Shown: positions 18,549 through 28,824 of the stretch, one piece after another | How the letters are laid out: each line of letters opens with the position of its first letter | Position numbering within the stretch: the stretch's first letter is position 1 | Assembly: GCF_005930355.1 (NCBI RefSeq) | Contig: NZ_VDBO01000003.1 | Coordinates: 457,486-521,485 of the forward strand | Direction of reading: 5' to 3' | Length of the DNA: 64,000 bases | Source: Paenibacillus sinopodophylli | GTDB taxonomy: Bacteria > Bacillota > Bacilli > Paenibacillales > Paenibacillaceae | Made by a program: the position numbers and the translations under genes | Notes under the pieces: generated by a model | The model's input: only the letters and a program-made list of their open reading frames with translations | What the model was told of the DNA's origin: nothing | Database searches by the model: none

Positions 18549-18650
18549 TGAAACTTCCCTCATGTTAGCAAGGTTTTTCCTTTCCATGTTCATGCAACGC
18601 ACCCTAACGAACAAGAAACGATAAGGTCTATAGAAAGGAGGCCATCATTT

Positions 18651-18722
18651 ATGCGACTTTTCTACCAAATCTACACTCCATCTAGCTATTGCAGTCCCCA
18701 CCATTTGAACAGCGGCCCATAA
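18651..18722 (+). CDS. Possible 23-residue small protein
   Basis: ATG 18651 follows a near-perfect ribosome site (AAAGGAGG, 9-base spacing). The product is MRLFYQIYTPSSYCSPHHLN plus SGP, aromatic and Ser/Pro rich, with no membrane helix. It lies in the walR upstream gap, divergent from walR. Coding is supported only by the ribosome site. Confidence 0.3.
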   Translation: MRLFYQIYTPSSYCSPHHLNSGP

Positions 18723-18981
18723 GTAGCCTGAAGCAGCAGCACTCAGCTTGGAAGTTCAATAAGGCGAACATTACGTTACTACGGCTGCCCTGCTCTGCTT
18801 TGTACTAATCTACTCTGTTCAACTCAAACCTTCCTCTCGCTCAAAATACTGCCGTATCTATCCTGCACTTTTGCAGTAACTTCCACCTCTATACACACCT
18901 TTTACTGCCTATCCTGCACGTTCGCATTAGCCTCATTCATTCAGGACCTTAACCACTCCTATTTCTACTCTTCTAATGCAT

Positions 18982-19005
18982 CTATCCTGCCAGAGTGCAG
19001 GATAG
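18982..19005. repeat. Hairpin repeat CTATCCTGC...GCAGGATAG, copy 1
   Basis: A 9-bp perfect stem encloses a 6-base loop. The same arms recur at 19033-19056. Confidence 0.75.
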
Positions 19006-19032
19006 CCTTCCTCGACGGTCGATATACGGTCT

Positions 19033-19056
19033 CTATCCTGCGGACGTGCAGGATAG
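19033..19056. repeat. Hairpin repeat CTATCCTGC...GCAGGATAG, copy 2
   Basis: It has the same 9-bp arms as copy 1 with a different 6-base loop (GGACGT). Conserved arms with a varied loop suggest structure is maintained. Confidence 0.75.
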
Positions 19057-19109
19057 ATATAGATATGTGTTGAAGTGCACTACTAGCGACACGGTAAGCG
19101 GTTGAGGTG

Positions 19110-19153
19110 TTGGTTGGTTGGTTGGTTGGTTGGTTGGTTGGTTGGTTGGTTGG
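19110..19153. repeat. GGTT tetranucleotide array, about 11 units
   Basis: An uninterrupted run of TGGT units on the plus strand. A short echo (three units) occurs at about 19395. The run could change length by slippage and could fold as a two-layer G-quadruplex. Confidence 0.95.
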
Positions 19154-19571
19154 AGCTGCTTCCTCTGACTCCCTCCAGCCTACCACCCTAGCTACGTTGC
19201 ACTTTATACACTCTATTCGTCGTTTAAGTAACCACGCTCTTGCTACGTTGCAGTTTCTGCAACATAAAGGTGGTTTCACAGCCTATATCTCACTAACAGG
19301 AGTGATACTGTTGCACTTTCTGCAGCGTAGCCTGACGAATTGCCTTTTTTACGCGGTTCTATTGCACAAAGTGCAATGTACGCCGCAGTGCTCAGGTTGG
19401 TTGGTTCCGTTCCTGCAACGAAGTGTAATCGTATGGACAAACCGTTAACCCTTTATCATATTCTCAAACAAACAACTGATCTACACAAGCAGAAACGCCT
19501 GACGGCCTACCTTCTATAGATGCCATCGTTTCTGCGAAACGTATAGAAAGGATAGAGAAATCATATCCTTC

Positions 19572-19607
19572 AAAAAAAAATCACCCCCGCAACATGCGGA
19601 AGTGATT
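19572..19607 (-). terminator. Terminator of the M23 peptidase gene
   Basis: On the minus strand, AATCAC-TTCCGCA pairs with TGCGGGGGTGATT and is followed by nine T residues. Confidence 0.9.
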
Positions 19608-19632
19608 ATCTTTGTTTATATTTGGGTATAAA

Positions 19633-21207
19633 TTATAAGTACTTTAATGGATTCTGCAGAACGCCGTCCTTATGAACTTCGAAATGCAAATGAACGCCAG
19701 TAGAATTTCCGGTGCTGCCCATAATACCAATCAGGTCGCCTTGTTCGACAACAGCGCCTACCTTTGTTTTATACGAGCTTAAATGCCCGTAAACGGTAGT
19801 ATAACCGTTTTTGTGATCAATAATAATCGTATTCCCCAGGCCAGGCTTCGTACCAACGAATTCAACGATGCCATTATCAGACGCAAGAATGTTCTTATTA
19901 CCGGTCAAATCGATTCCGTTATGCATACGGCCCCAACGGGTGCCGAACTTACTTGTTAATCGGGATCCAGTCACTGGCATCGCGAAACGGCCTGTTCCTT
20001 CACCAAGTATAACTTTCGTGCCGCGCTCGACAATTTTAGGCGTAGCTTCCTTGATGACTTCCTTCGTCAGAAGCTCTTCCGATACGACATAACCGTTCTG
20101 CTTCGTAATGAGGTATGTCATTCGCTTCGAGCCTGCCGAACCTTCTGATATCGTCTTGGACTCGCCAACACGCATGTCCGCATTTTTTTTAATCTCAACT
20201 GGCGGCTCGATCGTCTCGACCTCCACCAAGTTCTCAACCGTCTTAACCGTTAGTTCCGGCTGAAGTACTGTTAAATCCAGCACGTCGCCGATTGTAATCT
20301 TATCATCCTTAATCCATGCATTGTTCTTATAAATAACCTCTGGCGAAATATCAAATTTCTGTGCGATACAGCCGACGCAATCCCCTGCTTGTACCGTGTA
20401 CTTAGTTGGTTGAATGCTGCCCTGCACGAGCATCTTATAGATCGCTTCTGCTTCCATGATCTGCTCTGGGTCGGTATCGATGCTTTCTGTCATAACGGCC
20501 TCAATGAACTCGACCTCTGTAACCACGCGTCCAGGTACCTTGGCTGCCGGCTTCGCGTCCGCGGCTGATTCCGCATTCTCGTTAGCATCGAAGGATAAAG
20601 ATTTAACTTCCTTCTCGTTCTTCTTAGCAGCGGCGAGCTCCGGCGCGAACTTACTCTGTACGCGCAGCAGAACATCATCTGCCGTCTGCTGATCCTTCAC
20701 GATTCCAATGACTTTGCCATCTACCTTCACTTCGACACCAACCGCATGAGCGGCGAACAAGCCTTCAAGCTTGTCCAACGTCACTTCCGTTTCAGGTGTT
20801 CCTTTGAACGCTTGATCCGCTTCGTATGTAATCGTTCCTGTGTCGAGCACCATGTTAATGCCAGGGTTCGCTTGCTGTACCTCTTCCGTCTCCAGCAAGA
20901 CGAGTTGTTCTACTTCCTGTGGATCACTAACGGTTCCAACTGCTGTACCATTCATATATACGTTATAAAATTCGACTGTGTTTGCTTGGACATATTGGAT
21001 TCCGCTAAATCCTGCCACTGTGAGGAGAACGAGAGCTCCCCCTGCCAATTGAACCGGTTTCTTACGCCATATAGGCATTTTGGCCTTATCGCTTGCAGGT
21101 TGTTGCTGTTTCTTGCCATTCAAGTGTTGCGATCGGTCATGCCGAAAGTACTGAATCGTCTGATTCCATACCTTCTGAATCCGACCCTTGTCCCTGAAAA
21201 CGGTCAT
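19633..21207 (-). CDS. M23 (LytM-type) peptidase with LysM and G5 domains
   Basis: ATG 21207 has AAAGGAG at 6 bases, giving 524 residues. One membrane helix (VQLAGGALVLLTVAGFSGIQYV) follows a basic cytoplasmic segment. A middle region carries repeated EVTLDKL and EVKVDGK-like segments, a LysM domain (TKYTVQAGDCVGCIAQKFDI) and a G5 domain. The C-terminal M23 domain keeps the zinc ligands in HNGIDL and HLHFEV, so it should be active. Such enzymes are glycyl/D-amino-acid endopeptidases that remodel peptidoglycan. The gene is upstream of walR on the same strand but separated by 1.1 kb and its own terminator. WalR control is plausible, but no WalR box was seen. Confidence 0.93.
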   Translation of the reverse strand: MTVFRDKGRIQKVWNQTIQYFRHDRSQHLNGKKQQQPASDKAKMPIWRKKPVQLAGGALVLLTVAGFSGIQYVQANTVEFYNVYMNGTAVGTVSDPQEVEQLVLLETEEVQQANPGINMVLDTGTITYEADQAFKGTPETEVTLDKLEGLFAAHAVGVEVKVDGKVIGIVKDQQTADDVLLRVQSKFAPELAAAKKNEKEVKSLSFDANENAESAADAKPAAKVPGRVVTEVEFIEAVMTESIDTDPEQIMEAEAIYKMLVQGSIQPTKYTVQAGDCVGCIAQKFDISPEVIYKNNAWIKDDKITIGDVLDLTVLQPELTVKTVENLVEVETIEPPVEIKKNADMRVGESKTISEGSAGSKRMTYLITKQNGYVVSEELLTKEVIKEATPKIVERGTKVILGEGTGRFAMPVTGSRLTSKFGTRWGRMHNGIDLTGNKNILASDNGIVEFVGTKPGLGNTIIIDHKNGYTTVYGHLSSYKTKVGAVVEQGDLIGIMGSTGNSTGVHLHFEVHKDGVLQNPLKYL

Positions 21208-21349
21208 GATTGTCTCCTTTTCGCGCTTATGCAACTTTTTTTCGTGTATCCGACAATTAAAAAAAGACGAATTATCCTGTCGGATCACTCGCCTAATACT
21301 TTAACATATGGCTAACAATGGGAGCAACCTTTACAAGACGTTCGTAATA

Positions 21350-22030
21350 TTAATATTTCTTCAGAATGTCCATCATTTGGTTATATTCTGTCTTATCGAG
21401 ATGCTGTGCCATGATCTGTTGAATAGCTGTAAGTTCCTGCTCTGTTAGTCCATTTTCGACAAATTGTGATATAGTTTGCATCGATTCCTGCGGCAATTTG
21501 CTCATCAATAGGCCAAACAGCTTATCTTTATCCGAATCGCTCATTTGATCCTTTACATCGGTAAGCTCCTCCGTTGTCATTGCCGTTTCGGTGCCATCGA
21601 CGCCTGCTGTGCCTTCTTCCACGATCGTACCTTCATCAGGTGCAGAACCAGCGCCTGCCTGCGAGCCCTGCCCAATTCCGATATCCGTCAGCGGCGGATC
21701 AGACGCTTGGCTGAATGCATCTACTGCTGATGGCGCACTGTCGTCATCTTCCTCCTGAACATCCGTTTGCTTTGCTGGTTCATTATTCGGCGTTTGTACT
21801 GGAGCTTCTTCTTGTTGGGCCAAATCCGCTGTAACCAGCGGGTCAGCGCCCCAGAGCTTGCCCCAAACGCCCGACATCGCCATTGGCGGCACTTCAAGCG
21901 GTAGATTGAACTGCTTTAATATTGTTTCCACATAGCTGGTTACAATATATCCTGTCGTCCATATACATAGAAAGCTGAGAATCAGACCTGAAGCAACCAG
22001 CTTCGCCAGCCAACCAATCCGTTTCACCAT
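21350..22030 (-). CDS. Membrane-anchored hypothetical protein
   Basis: The preferred start is ATG 22030 (AAGGG about 10 bases upstream), giving 226 residues. A single membrane helix (LVASGLILSFLCIWTTGYIV) is followed by a long acidic, Pro/Gln/Glu-rich disordered stretch and then a compact helical C-terminal domain (about 165-226) with ELTDVKDQMSDSDKDKLFGL and LTEQELTAIQQIMAQHLDKT. I do not recognise the family. The layout (anchor, linker, small helical domain) suggests a protein-binding role outside the membrane. It lies between purA and the M23 peptidase gene. Confidence 0.75.
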   Translation of the reverse strand: MVKRIGWLAKLVASGLILSFLCIWTTGYIVTSYVETILKQFNLPLEVPPMAMSGVWGKLWGADPLVTADLAQQEEAPVQTPNNEPAKQTDVQEEDDDSAPSAVDAFSQASDPPLTDIGIGQGSQAGAGSAPDEGTIVEEGTAGVDGTETAMTTEELTDVKDQMSDSDKDKLFGLLMSKLPQESMQTISQFVENGLTEQELTAIQQIMAQHLDKTEYNQMMDILKKY

Positions 22031-22152
22031 TTGCGACATTCCCTTCATTGCGCAGTCTCGACAACATTTCGACAAGACTTGCTTTTCCATAATCTGTTAT
22101 CTACCATTATGGTCAACAATAGGGGCAGACATTCTCCACTGTGCCAAATTGC

Positions 22153-22184
22153 GCAAAAAAAAGGATGGCCCGCGAAGGCCATCC
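22153..22184 (-). terminator. Terminator of purA
   Basis: On the minus strand, GGATGGCC pairs with GGCCATCC and is followed by eight T residues. Confidence 0.93.
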
Positions 22185-22199
22185 CTATCATTCAGCATA

Positions 22200-23507
<1,308 letters not shown>

Positions 23508-23609
23508 TTATGAGCACCGAAAATTACCGTTCAATTGCTGCTTCACGAAATTCCTTCAGTTAGAAAGATCATCATTGCTTCGTGATATCAGTCAAAAGAC
23601 AGCATTAAT

Positions 23610-23638
23610 AGTGTAGCAGTCCATCTGCTAGAAGTCAA
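23610..23638 (-). promoter_or_regulatory. SigA promoter of purA
   Basis: TTGACT and TACACT are separated by exactly 17 bp, with TG upstream of the -10. The leader is about 120 bp. Confidence 0.65.
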
Positions 23639-23646
23639 ACGAAAAA

Positions 23647-23680
23647 CGAACAATTGCATAGTTGTCCATGCAATTGTTCG
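23647..23680 (-). terminator. Terminator of the rplI-dnaB transcript
   Basis: CGAACAATTGCAT pairs perfectly with ATGCAATTGTTCG (13 bp, 8-base loop) and is followed on the minus strand by TTTTTC. It ends just below the dnaB stop. Confidence 0.9.
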
Positions 23681-23684
23681 GATA

Positions 23685-25046
23685 TTAAGAAGCTTGCATC
23701 GGATCCTGATGCGCCCTGTCTATGCTGACGAACTTATTGTACTTTTTGAGGAACACCAGCTCAACCGTACCAACCGGTCCATTACGCTGTTTGGCAATAA
23801 TAATCTCGATAATATCCTTTTTCTCCGACTCTTTGTCGTAGTAATCGTCCCGGTAAAGGAACGATACAATATCGGCATCTTGCTCGATCGATCCGGATTC
23901 CCGCAGATCGGACATCATTGGGCGTTTGTCCTGGCGCTGCTCAACACCCCGACTGAGCTGCGAGAGCGCAATGACCGGAACCTCAAGCTCACGCGCGATT
24001 TGCTTTAGCGTCCGCGAGATCTCAGATACCTCTTGCTGCCTATTCTCGCCAGCCTTGCCCCGACCCGAGATGAGCTGAAGGTAGTCGATCATGATCATGC
24101 CAAGTCCTTTTTCCTTCTTTAGACGGCGGCATTTGGCACGAATCTCCGCTACGTTAATCCCCGGCGTATCATCAATAAAGATTTGCGCTTCAGACAAGGA
24201 GCCGATTGCCATCGTCAGCTTCTCCCAATCATCGCCTTCCAGATGGCCCGTACGCATGCGCTGTGCATCCACATTCGCTTCGGCACAAATCATACGTTGA
24301 ACGAGCTGAGCCGCTGACATCTCCAGACTGAAGATGGCTACCGTCTCACGGGCGCGAACGCCTACATTCTGTGCAACGTTAAGTGCGAATGCGGTTTTAC
24401 CTACGGAAGGACGGGCAGCAACGATAATCAAATCGCTGCGCTGAAAGCCGGCTGTCATCCGATCTAAATCGGTGAAGCCGGACGGAATACCTGTTGTTCC
24501 GCCTTTATCCTGATAAAGCTGCTCAACCTTCTCGAATACTTCCATCAATACGTCTCTGATGGAGATGAACCCGCTGCCGGAGCGGCGGTTCGAGATTTCA
24601 AGAATCTTTTTCTCAGCATCGCCAAGGAGGACACCAACATCCTCCGAGTTGGCATAGCCGTCGGATACGATATTCGTTGCTGTGCGGATTAAGCGCCGCA
24701 GCATCGATTTCTCCTCAACGATCTGTGCATAGTAATCAACGTTGGCTGCCGTCGGTACAGAATTGGCCAGCTTCGCTAAGTAGCTGACACCGCCGATTTC
24801 CTCCAGCAGATGCTGATCCTGCAAATGCGCAGTCAGGGTCACGAGATCGACCGGCTGGTTATTCTCAGCAATCTCAACCATCGCTTCGTAGATTTGTCTA
24901 TGAGGGCCGCTGTAGAAGTCTTCGCTGCGCACCCGCTCCATCGCTGTAATGAGCGCTTCCGACTGCAGCAATATGGCTCCGATAACAGCTTGTTCAGCCT
25001 CTAGGTTTTGCGGTGGAACTCGGTCAAACATCAGCTCAGTACTCAT
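23685..25046 (-). CDS. dnaB: Replicative DNA helicase (DnaB; B. subtilis DnaC)
   Basis: The 453-residue protein has an N-terminal domain beginning RVPPQNLEAEQAVIGAILL and a RecA-like C-terminal domain with the Walker A AARPSVGKTAFAL, Walker B region MIMIDYLQLI and SQLSRGVEQR. It is the hexameric fork helicase loaded at oriC. It lies downstream of gdpP and rplI on the same strand, as in other Firmicutes. The 135-bp gap to rplI carries small hairpin repeats. Confidence 0.98.
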   Translation of the reverse strand: MSTELMFDRVPPQNLEAEQAVIGAILLQSEALITAMERVRSEDFYSGPHRQIYEAMVEIAENNQPVDLVTLTAHLQDQHLLEEIGGVSYLAKLANSVPTAANVDYYAQIVEEKSMLRRLIRTATNIVSDGYANSEDVGVLLGDAEKKILEISNRRSGSGFISIRDVLMEVFEKVEQLYQDKGGTTGIPSGFTDLDRMTAGFQRSDLIIVAARPSVGKTAFALNVAQNVGVRARETVAIFSLEMSAAQLVQRMICAEANVDAQRMRTGHLEGDDWEKLTMAIGSLSEAQIFIDDTPGINVAEIRAKCRRLKKEKGLGMIMIDYLQLISGRGKAGENRQQEVSEISRTLKQIARELEVPVIALSQLSRGVEQRQDKRPMMSDLRESGSIEQDADIVSFLYRDDYYDKESEKKDIIEIIIAKQRNGPVGTVELVFLKKYNKFVSIDRAHQDPMQAS

Positions 25047-25061
25047 TTGGGAACCTCCTAC

Positions 25062-25089
25062 AAGGTTTGTGTAACAAACCTACTTCGTA
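25062..25089. repeat. Hairpin repeat AGGTTTG-TGTAA-CAAACCT, copy 1
   Basis: A 7-bp stem is followed by ACTTCGTA. Copy 2 is at 25102-25128, a weaker copy lies at about 25139-25166, and a related one at 47825-47856. Confidence 0.8.
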
Positions 25090-25101
25090 AGCATCATCTT
25101 C

Positions 25102-25128
25102 AGGTTTGTGTAACAAACCTACTTCGTA
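25102..25128. repeat. Hairpin repeat AGGTTTG-TGTAA-CAAACCT, copy 2
   Basis: It is identical over 27 bp to copy 1 and lies 13 bp further on, in the rplI-dnaB gap. Confidence 0.85.
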
Positions 25129-25181
25129 TACATAAGCGAGGGCCTGCGTAGCAAAGCTGCTTCACAAGCCCATGTCGCCTT

Positions 25182-25625
25182 CTATTCTTCGCTTGCCTGT
25201 ACGCTAAGCTTCGCTTTCACCTCAGGGTGGAGCTTAACCACTACCTGTGTAACACCGAGCGTTCGGATCGGATCTTCTAGCTCGATTTTGCGTTTGTCGA
25301 TTTTTATGCCCTGTGCCGCCAGCGCCTCGCCGATTTGTTTACTCGTAATGGCACCGAACAATCTTCCGCCCTCGCCTGCTTTGGTTTTAATGACAACCGT
25401 CATTTCCTCCATCTTCTTGCCAAGCGCCTGCGCGTCTTCCTTTTCCTTTTCCTTACGCTTCTGCTCAGAAGCATTCTGAACCTCAAGCGTCTTCAGGTTG
25501 CCGTCTGATGCCAGCTTAGCCAGCCCTTGCGGCAATAGAAAATTACGTACATACCCTTCGGAAAGCTCCTTTACTTGCCCTTTCTTTCCTTGTCCTTTAA
25601 CATCCTGCAAAAAGATCACTTTCAT
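25182..25625 (-). CDS. rplI: 50S ribosomal protein L9
   Basis: The 147-residue product begins [30 protein letters not shown], the L9 N-terminal domain that binds 23S rRNA. It is joined by a long charged helix ([21 protein letters not shown]) to the C-terminal domain. It overlaps the gdpP stop by 4 bp, so the two are coupled. Length and order (gdpP-rplI-dnaB) are as in Bacillus. Confidence 0.98.
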   Translation of the reverse strand: MKVIFLQDVKGQGKKGQVKELSEGYVRNFLLPQGLAKLASDGNLKTLEVQNASEQKRKEKEKEDAQALGKKMEEMTVVIKTKAGEGGRLFGAITSKQIGEALAAQGIKIDKRKIELEDPIRTLGVTQVVVKLHPEVKAKLSVQASEE

Positions 25626-27583
25626 TCAAATAACCCCTCTTCCGTTTCAATTTCGTCTAATACTTGTTTCAAACGCTCAGCCACTTCTACTACTGAGCCT
25701 TCAAGCTGAGCGGCCGCATTCGTCAAATGGCCGCCTCCGCCCATTCTCTCCATGACAACCTGCACATTCATATGTCCAAGCGAGCGGGCACTTATGCCGA
25801 TGAGGCCATCTGCCCGCTCGCCAATGACGAAAGATGCCAGAATGTCGGTCATATTCAATAGCGTATCGGCCGACTGAGCGATGAGCAGCTGCGAATATTT
25901 GCGGCCAGATTCCGTTACGGCAATCGCTACATGCTCGTATAGCACCTCAGCATGTTTAATAATTTCCGCCTTGCGAACATATTCTTCCAGGTCTTCCTTC
26001 AGCATCCGCTGAATCATCATCGAATCCGCACCATTGCGGCGCAGGAAGGATGCGGCTTCAAAGGTTCTTGCTCCCGTTCGAAGCGAGAAACTCTTCGTGT
26101 CTACCGTAATACCGGCAAGAAGCGCCGTTGACTCCCTGACATCGAGTACGACTCGGTCATGAATATACTGAAGGAGCTCAGTAACAAGCTCGCAAGTGGA
26201 TGACGCATACGGCTCCATGTAAATTAAAATCGCATTCGCGATAAATTCTTCACTGCGGCGATGATGATCGATGACAACAATTCGGTCTGTCTGCGTCAGC
26301 AGCTTAGGCTCCTTCACCATCGATACCTTGTGGGTATCGACAACGACTGCAAGCGTCTGCGGCGTAATAAGCGCGGATGCTTGCTCTGGTGAGACGAATC
26401 GCTTGGACAGCTTCTCGTCCTCCCGAATTAATTCCATCATCTTCTGAATGGCCGGATTGACACCTTCTAATACAATGTATGCCTCCTTGCCAAACAGCTG
26501 TGCAGCCTTCATGACGCCAATTGCCGCACCGATTGCATCCATATCTGGCATCTTATGCCCCATAATAACGACATTATGGCTCTCGCGGATGAGATCGCGC
26601 AGCGCATGAGCAACGACCCGAGCACGGACGCGCGTCCGTTTCTCCACCGCATTCGACTTGCCGCCATAGAAAGATTGGCGGCTTCCGACTTTAACGGCCG
26701 CTTGATCACCACCGCGGCCAAGTGCAATATCAAGGCTCGTGTGTGCCCATTGTCCAAGCTCGATAATATGCTCGGCACCTGCTGCGAAGCCGATACTGAG
26801 CGTGACCGGAATTTTGTGATCACCCGTAATCTCTCGCACCTCATCAAGTACAACGAAGCGCGATTGCTCAAGCTGCTTTAGTGTCCGCTGATCAGTAACA
26901 AGCAGGAATCGGTCCGATGTGAGTCGCTTCAAATAAATTTGATATTTCTGCGCCCATTCGGTAATTTCCGTTGTCACCTTTGCAAGCATAGAGCTGCGCT
27001 GATGATCATCAAGTCCCTGCGTTACTTCCTCTAGGTTATCGATCATAACGACGCCAAGCACAAGCTTCTCGTCATCATATTTGCGACCGAGCTGCCAGAG
27101 CTCTGTAATATTCTTGACGTACAGAATACGTTCCTTAGGTTTGAAGATCAACTGGTAAACCTGCGAGCCCACCGCCGCTTCAATCGTGCCTTCTCGCTCT
27201 TTCACTTGCTGCAAGGACGGGAATATCTCGGCAAGCGGAACACCTATAACCGAGTCCAAGCCCGTCATATCCGTGATATAGGGGTTATGCCATTCCACGA
27301 TGCGATCTTCGTTATATAGAATAATTCCGAAGGGAAGCTCGCTGACAACATCATGGCCTGCTTTCTTCACCCGGTAAGACAACGTACCTAAATAGGATTT
27401 AAGATCCTTGCGGAATGCCCGCTCCGCCATTACGGTATAAAGCAAAACTCCGCCAGTAAGCAGCAGCCCGACTAAACCAAGCTGCCACTGAAACCAGGCA
27501 AGCGCCACCGACATGAGCACCATGAGAACAAACGCCCATATCTGGTGCATGCCATGCCAACGTGTAACCAAAAACTTCGGCAT
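25622..27583 (-). CDS. gdpP: GdpP cyclic-di-AMP phosphodiesterase (YybT)
   Basis: The 653-residue protein has two N-terminal membrane helices, a PAS-like domain (about 75-160), a degenerate GGDEF domain (about 170-300) and a DHH/DHHA1 phosphodiesterase (about 335-650). The DHH metal site shows in [21 protein letters not shown] and [11 protein letters not shown]. The enzyme hydrolyses c-di-AMP and sets potassium and cell-wall homeostasis. The start at ATG 27583 has AGGAGCGGATAGGAA before it. It lies between a DUF2232 membrane gene and rplI, the usual Firmicute order. Confidence 0.97.
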   Translation of the reverse strand: MPKFLVTRWHGMHQIWAFVLMVLMSVALAWFQWQLGLVGLLLTGGVLLYTVMAERAFRKDLKSYLGTLSYRVKKAGHDVVSELPFGIILYNEDRIVEWHNPYITDMTGLDSVIGVPLAEIFPSLQQVKEREGTIEAAVGSQVYQLIFKPKERILYVKNITELWQLGRKYDDEKLVLGVVMIDNLEEVTQGLDDHQRSSMLAKVTTEITEWAQKYQIYLKRLTSDRFLLVTDQRTLKQLEQSRFVVLDEVREITGDHKIPVTLSIGFAAGAEHIIELGQWAHTSLDIALGRGGDQAAVKVGSRQSFYGGKSNAVEKRTRVRARVVAHALRDLIRESHNVVIMGHKMPDMDAIGAAIGVMKAAQLFGKEAYIVLEGVNPAIQKMMELIREDEKLSKRFVSPEQASALITPQTLAVVVDTHKVSMVKEPKLLTQTDRIVVIDHHRRSEEFIANAILIYMEPYASSTCELVTELLQYIHDRVVLDVRESTALLAGITVDTKSFSLRTGARTFEAASFLRRNGADSMMIQRMLKEDLEEYVRKAEIIKHAEVLYEHVAIAVTESGRKYSQLLIAQSADTLLNMTDILASFVIGERADGLIGISARSLGHMNVQVVMERMGGGGHLTNAAAQLEGSVVEVAERLKQVLDEIETEEGLFE

Positions 27584-27601
27584 TTCCTATCCGCTCCTGT
27601 G

Positions 27602-28507
27602 CTATGGTTTCGTAAAAGACTTGCGGATTGGGAAAGCGGTATCCAGCACGCCAATTAAGCTAAGCGGCGGGAATAGGAGCACCGGTATGGCAATAAGCAC
27701 CGGCACCGCTTTGTTCCATCCTCGCTGATGAGCAAGGAAGAAGAAAAATCCGACAGCCTGAAACGCAAAAACAAAACTAAGCAAAGGAACCAGGTTAAGT
27801 AAAGCGACCGAGAAAAAAGAATCGTTCGTTGTGGATGCGAATAGCTCCATTACATAAGTAATTAAGTACAACACGACTAGCAAACGCGGCAAACGCCATT
27901 CCCTTGCACGTGTGAATCTTGGAACCTCAGGACCTCCGCTCCATTTCACCGCTCTGCGACCAATAAACTGCGCGATGACGGTAATCGTGAAGGCAATCAT
28001 AATAAAAGTAATGGGAATGGAATTAATCATCGTATGGATCACTAGTTCAGTAATATCCGAATTCCATTCTACAGGCAGATATTTCTGTGCAATGAGATCC
28101 TCAATAGTTGTACGCATGAAGGAGCTTAGCTCTTTAATTAGCGATAAATTAAAGAACATCTGAAATACGAGCAGTTGCAGCATTAATTGTGCCAGAATGA
28201 TAACGCCAACTGTGCGAACCACCTTCGACGCTGGTGCTTGCTTGATATACAAGTGGCCCATCACAATAGACGGAATTAGAAAAAACAATCCGATTATAAG
28301 TGTAGCAGGACCGCCGATAATAAGTGCAAGCACCCATACCGGAAGCAGATGCAGCGCGAACGCTTTGGGCGACAAGGTCGTATAAAGCACGACATAAGGC
28401 ACCATAAGCAGCAGCATCGCAAAGACATTCAAGAGCGGTACTAGAAGGGTTAATAATAAAAGGAGTGCTGCACAGCTCCACAGCACTGGTTTCAAGCCGG
28501 TTCTCAA
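27602..28507 (-). CDS. DUF2232 (YybS-like) integral membrane protein
   Basis: The preferred start is TTG 28507 (AGAGGTGA at 5 bases); a GTG at 28516 would sit on top of the ribosome site. The product has about seven or eight membrane helices, beginning VLWSCAALLLLLTLLVPLLNVFAMLLLM and ending in a hydrophobic helix plus short basic tail. It resembles the YybS/DUF2232 family that usually sits beside gdpP; some members are thought to be substrate-binding parts of ECF-type transporters. No substrate can be named. Confidence 0.85.
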   Translation of the reverse strand: MRTGLKPVLWSCAALLLLLTLLVPLLNVFAMLLLMVPYVVLYTTLSPKAFALHLLPVWVLALIIGGPATLIIGLFFLIPSIVMGHLYIKQAPASKVVRTVGVIILAQLMLQLLVFQMFFNLSLIKELSSFMRTTIEDLIAQKYLPVEWNSDITELVIHTMINSIPITFIMIAFTITVIAQFIGRRAVKWSGGPEVPRFTRAREWRLPRLLVVLYLITYVMELFASTTNDSFFSVALLNLVPLLSFVFAFQAVGFFFFLAHQRGWNKAVPVLIAIPVLLFPPLSLIGVLDTAFPIRKSFTKP

Positions 28508-28516
28508 ACCGTTCAC

Positions 28517-28723
28517 CTCTTGCTTATATAATCTGGTTTCTTACGAAACTTTTACAACTCATTATAGCATAAAAGCAAAACATATCACGTACATTCCAGC
28601 CCGCGCCATTGTTTCCTGTAACGAGGTGAAACGGCTGTCACCGTCCTATGGCTGCTTTACGCGTTTCATTCATAGAAATATAGAGAATATATGGCCTAAG
28701 GATATACATTCCTATAGCTAAAC
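28517..28723. other. Intergenic stretch with one dispersed-repeat copy
   Basis: No gene is seen. At 28627-28697 it carries a diverged copy of the AAACGGCT...GAAATATA element found near oriC. Confidence 0.5.
28627..28697. repeat. Dispersed AAACGGCT element, diverged copy
   Basis: It starts GTGAAACGGCTGTCACCGTC, then ATGG, TTTACGCGTTTC and AGAAATATAGAGAATAT. This order matches the copy at 51815-51918. Confidence 0.5.
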
Positions 28724-28755
28724 AAAAAGACGGAATCGTTACTCCATCCCGTCTT
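28724..28755 (-). terminator. Terminator of the CBS-protein gene
   Basis: AAGACGG pairs with CCGTCTT and is followed on the minus strand by TTTTTG. Confidence 0.75.
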
Positions 28756-28824
28756 CGCTCTTATTAGACTGCCCTGTCCCGTTTGAACTTAGTACCTGCT
28801 GCTCTGCCGTACGACTGCCATTCG

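Larger units (their letters stand above)
18723..19571. other. Non-coding stretch with palindromic repeats
   Basis: No convincing gene is seen. The stretch carries at least four copies of CTATCCTGC (18858, 18909, 18982 and 19033), two of which form hairpins with GCAGGATAG. A second series is built on TTGCA-CTTT-CTGCAA (about 19195, 19246, 19310, 19361 and 19412). A GGTT array occupies 19110-19153. The frames on both strands are repeat translations and are not reported as genes. Confidence 0.7.

Noticed and set aside
18965..19448. Two open frames, one per strand, in the walR gap
   Set aside because: They are translations of the GGTT array (TNQPTNQP and VGWLVGWL runs) and of the palindromes.
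25062..25166. Possible CRISPR-like tandem repeats
   Set aside because: There are only two to three units, they are hairpins with 12-bp gaps, and no cas genes are nearby.
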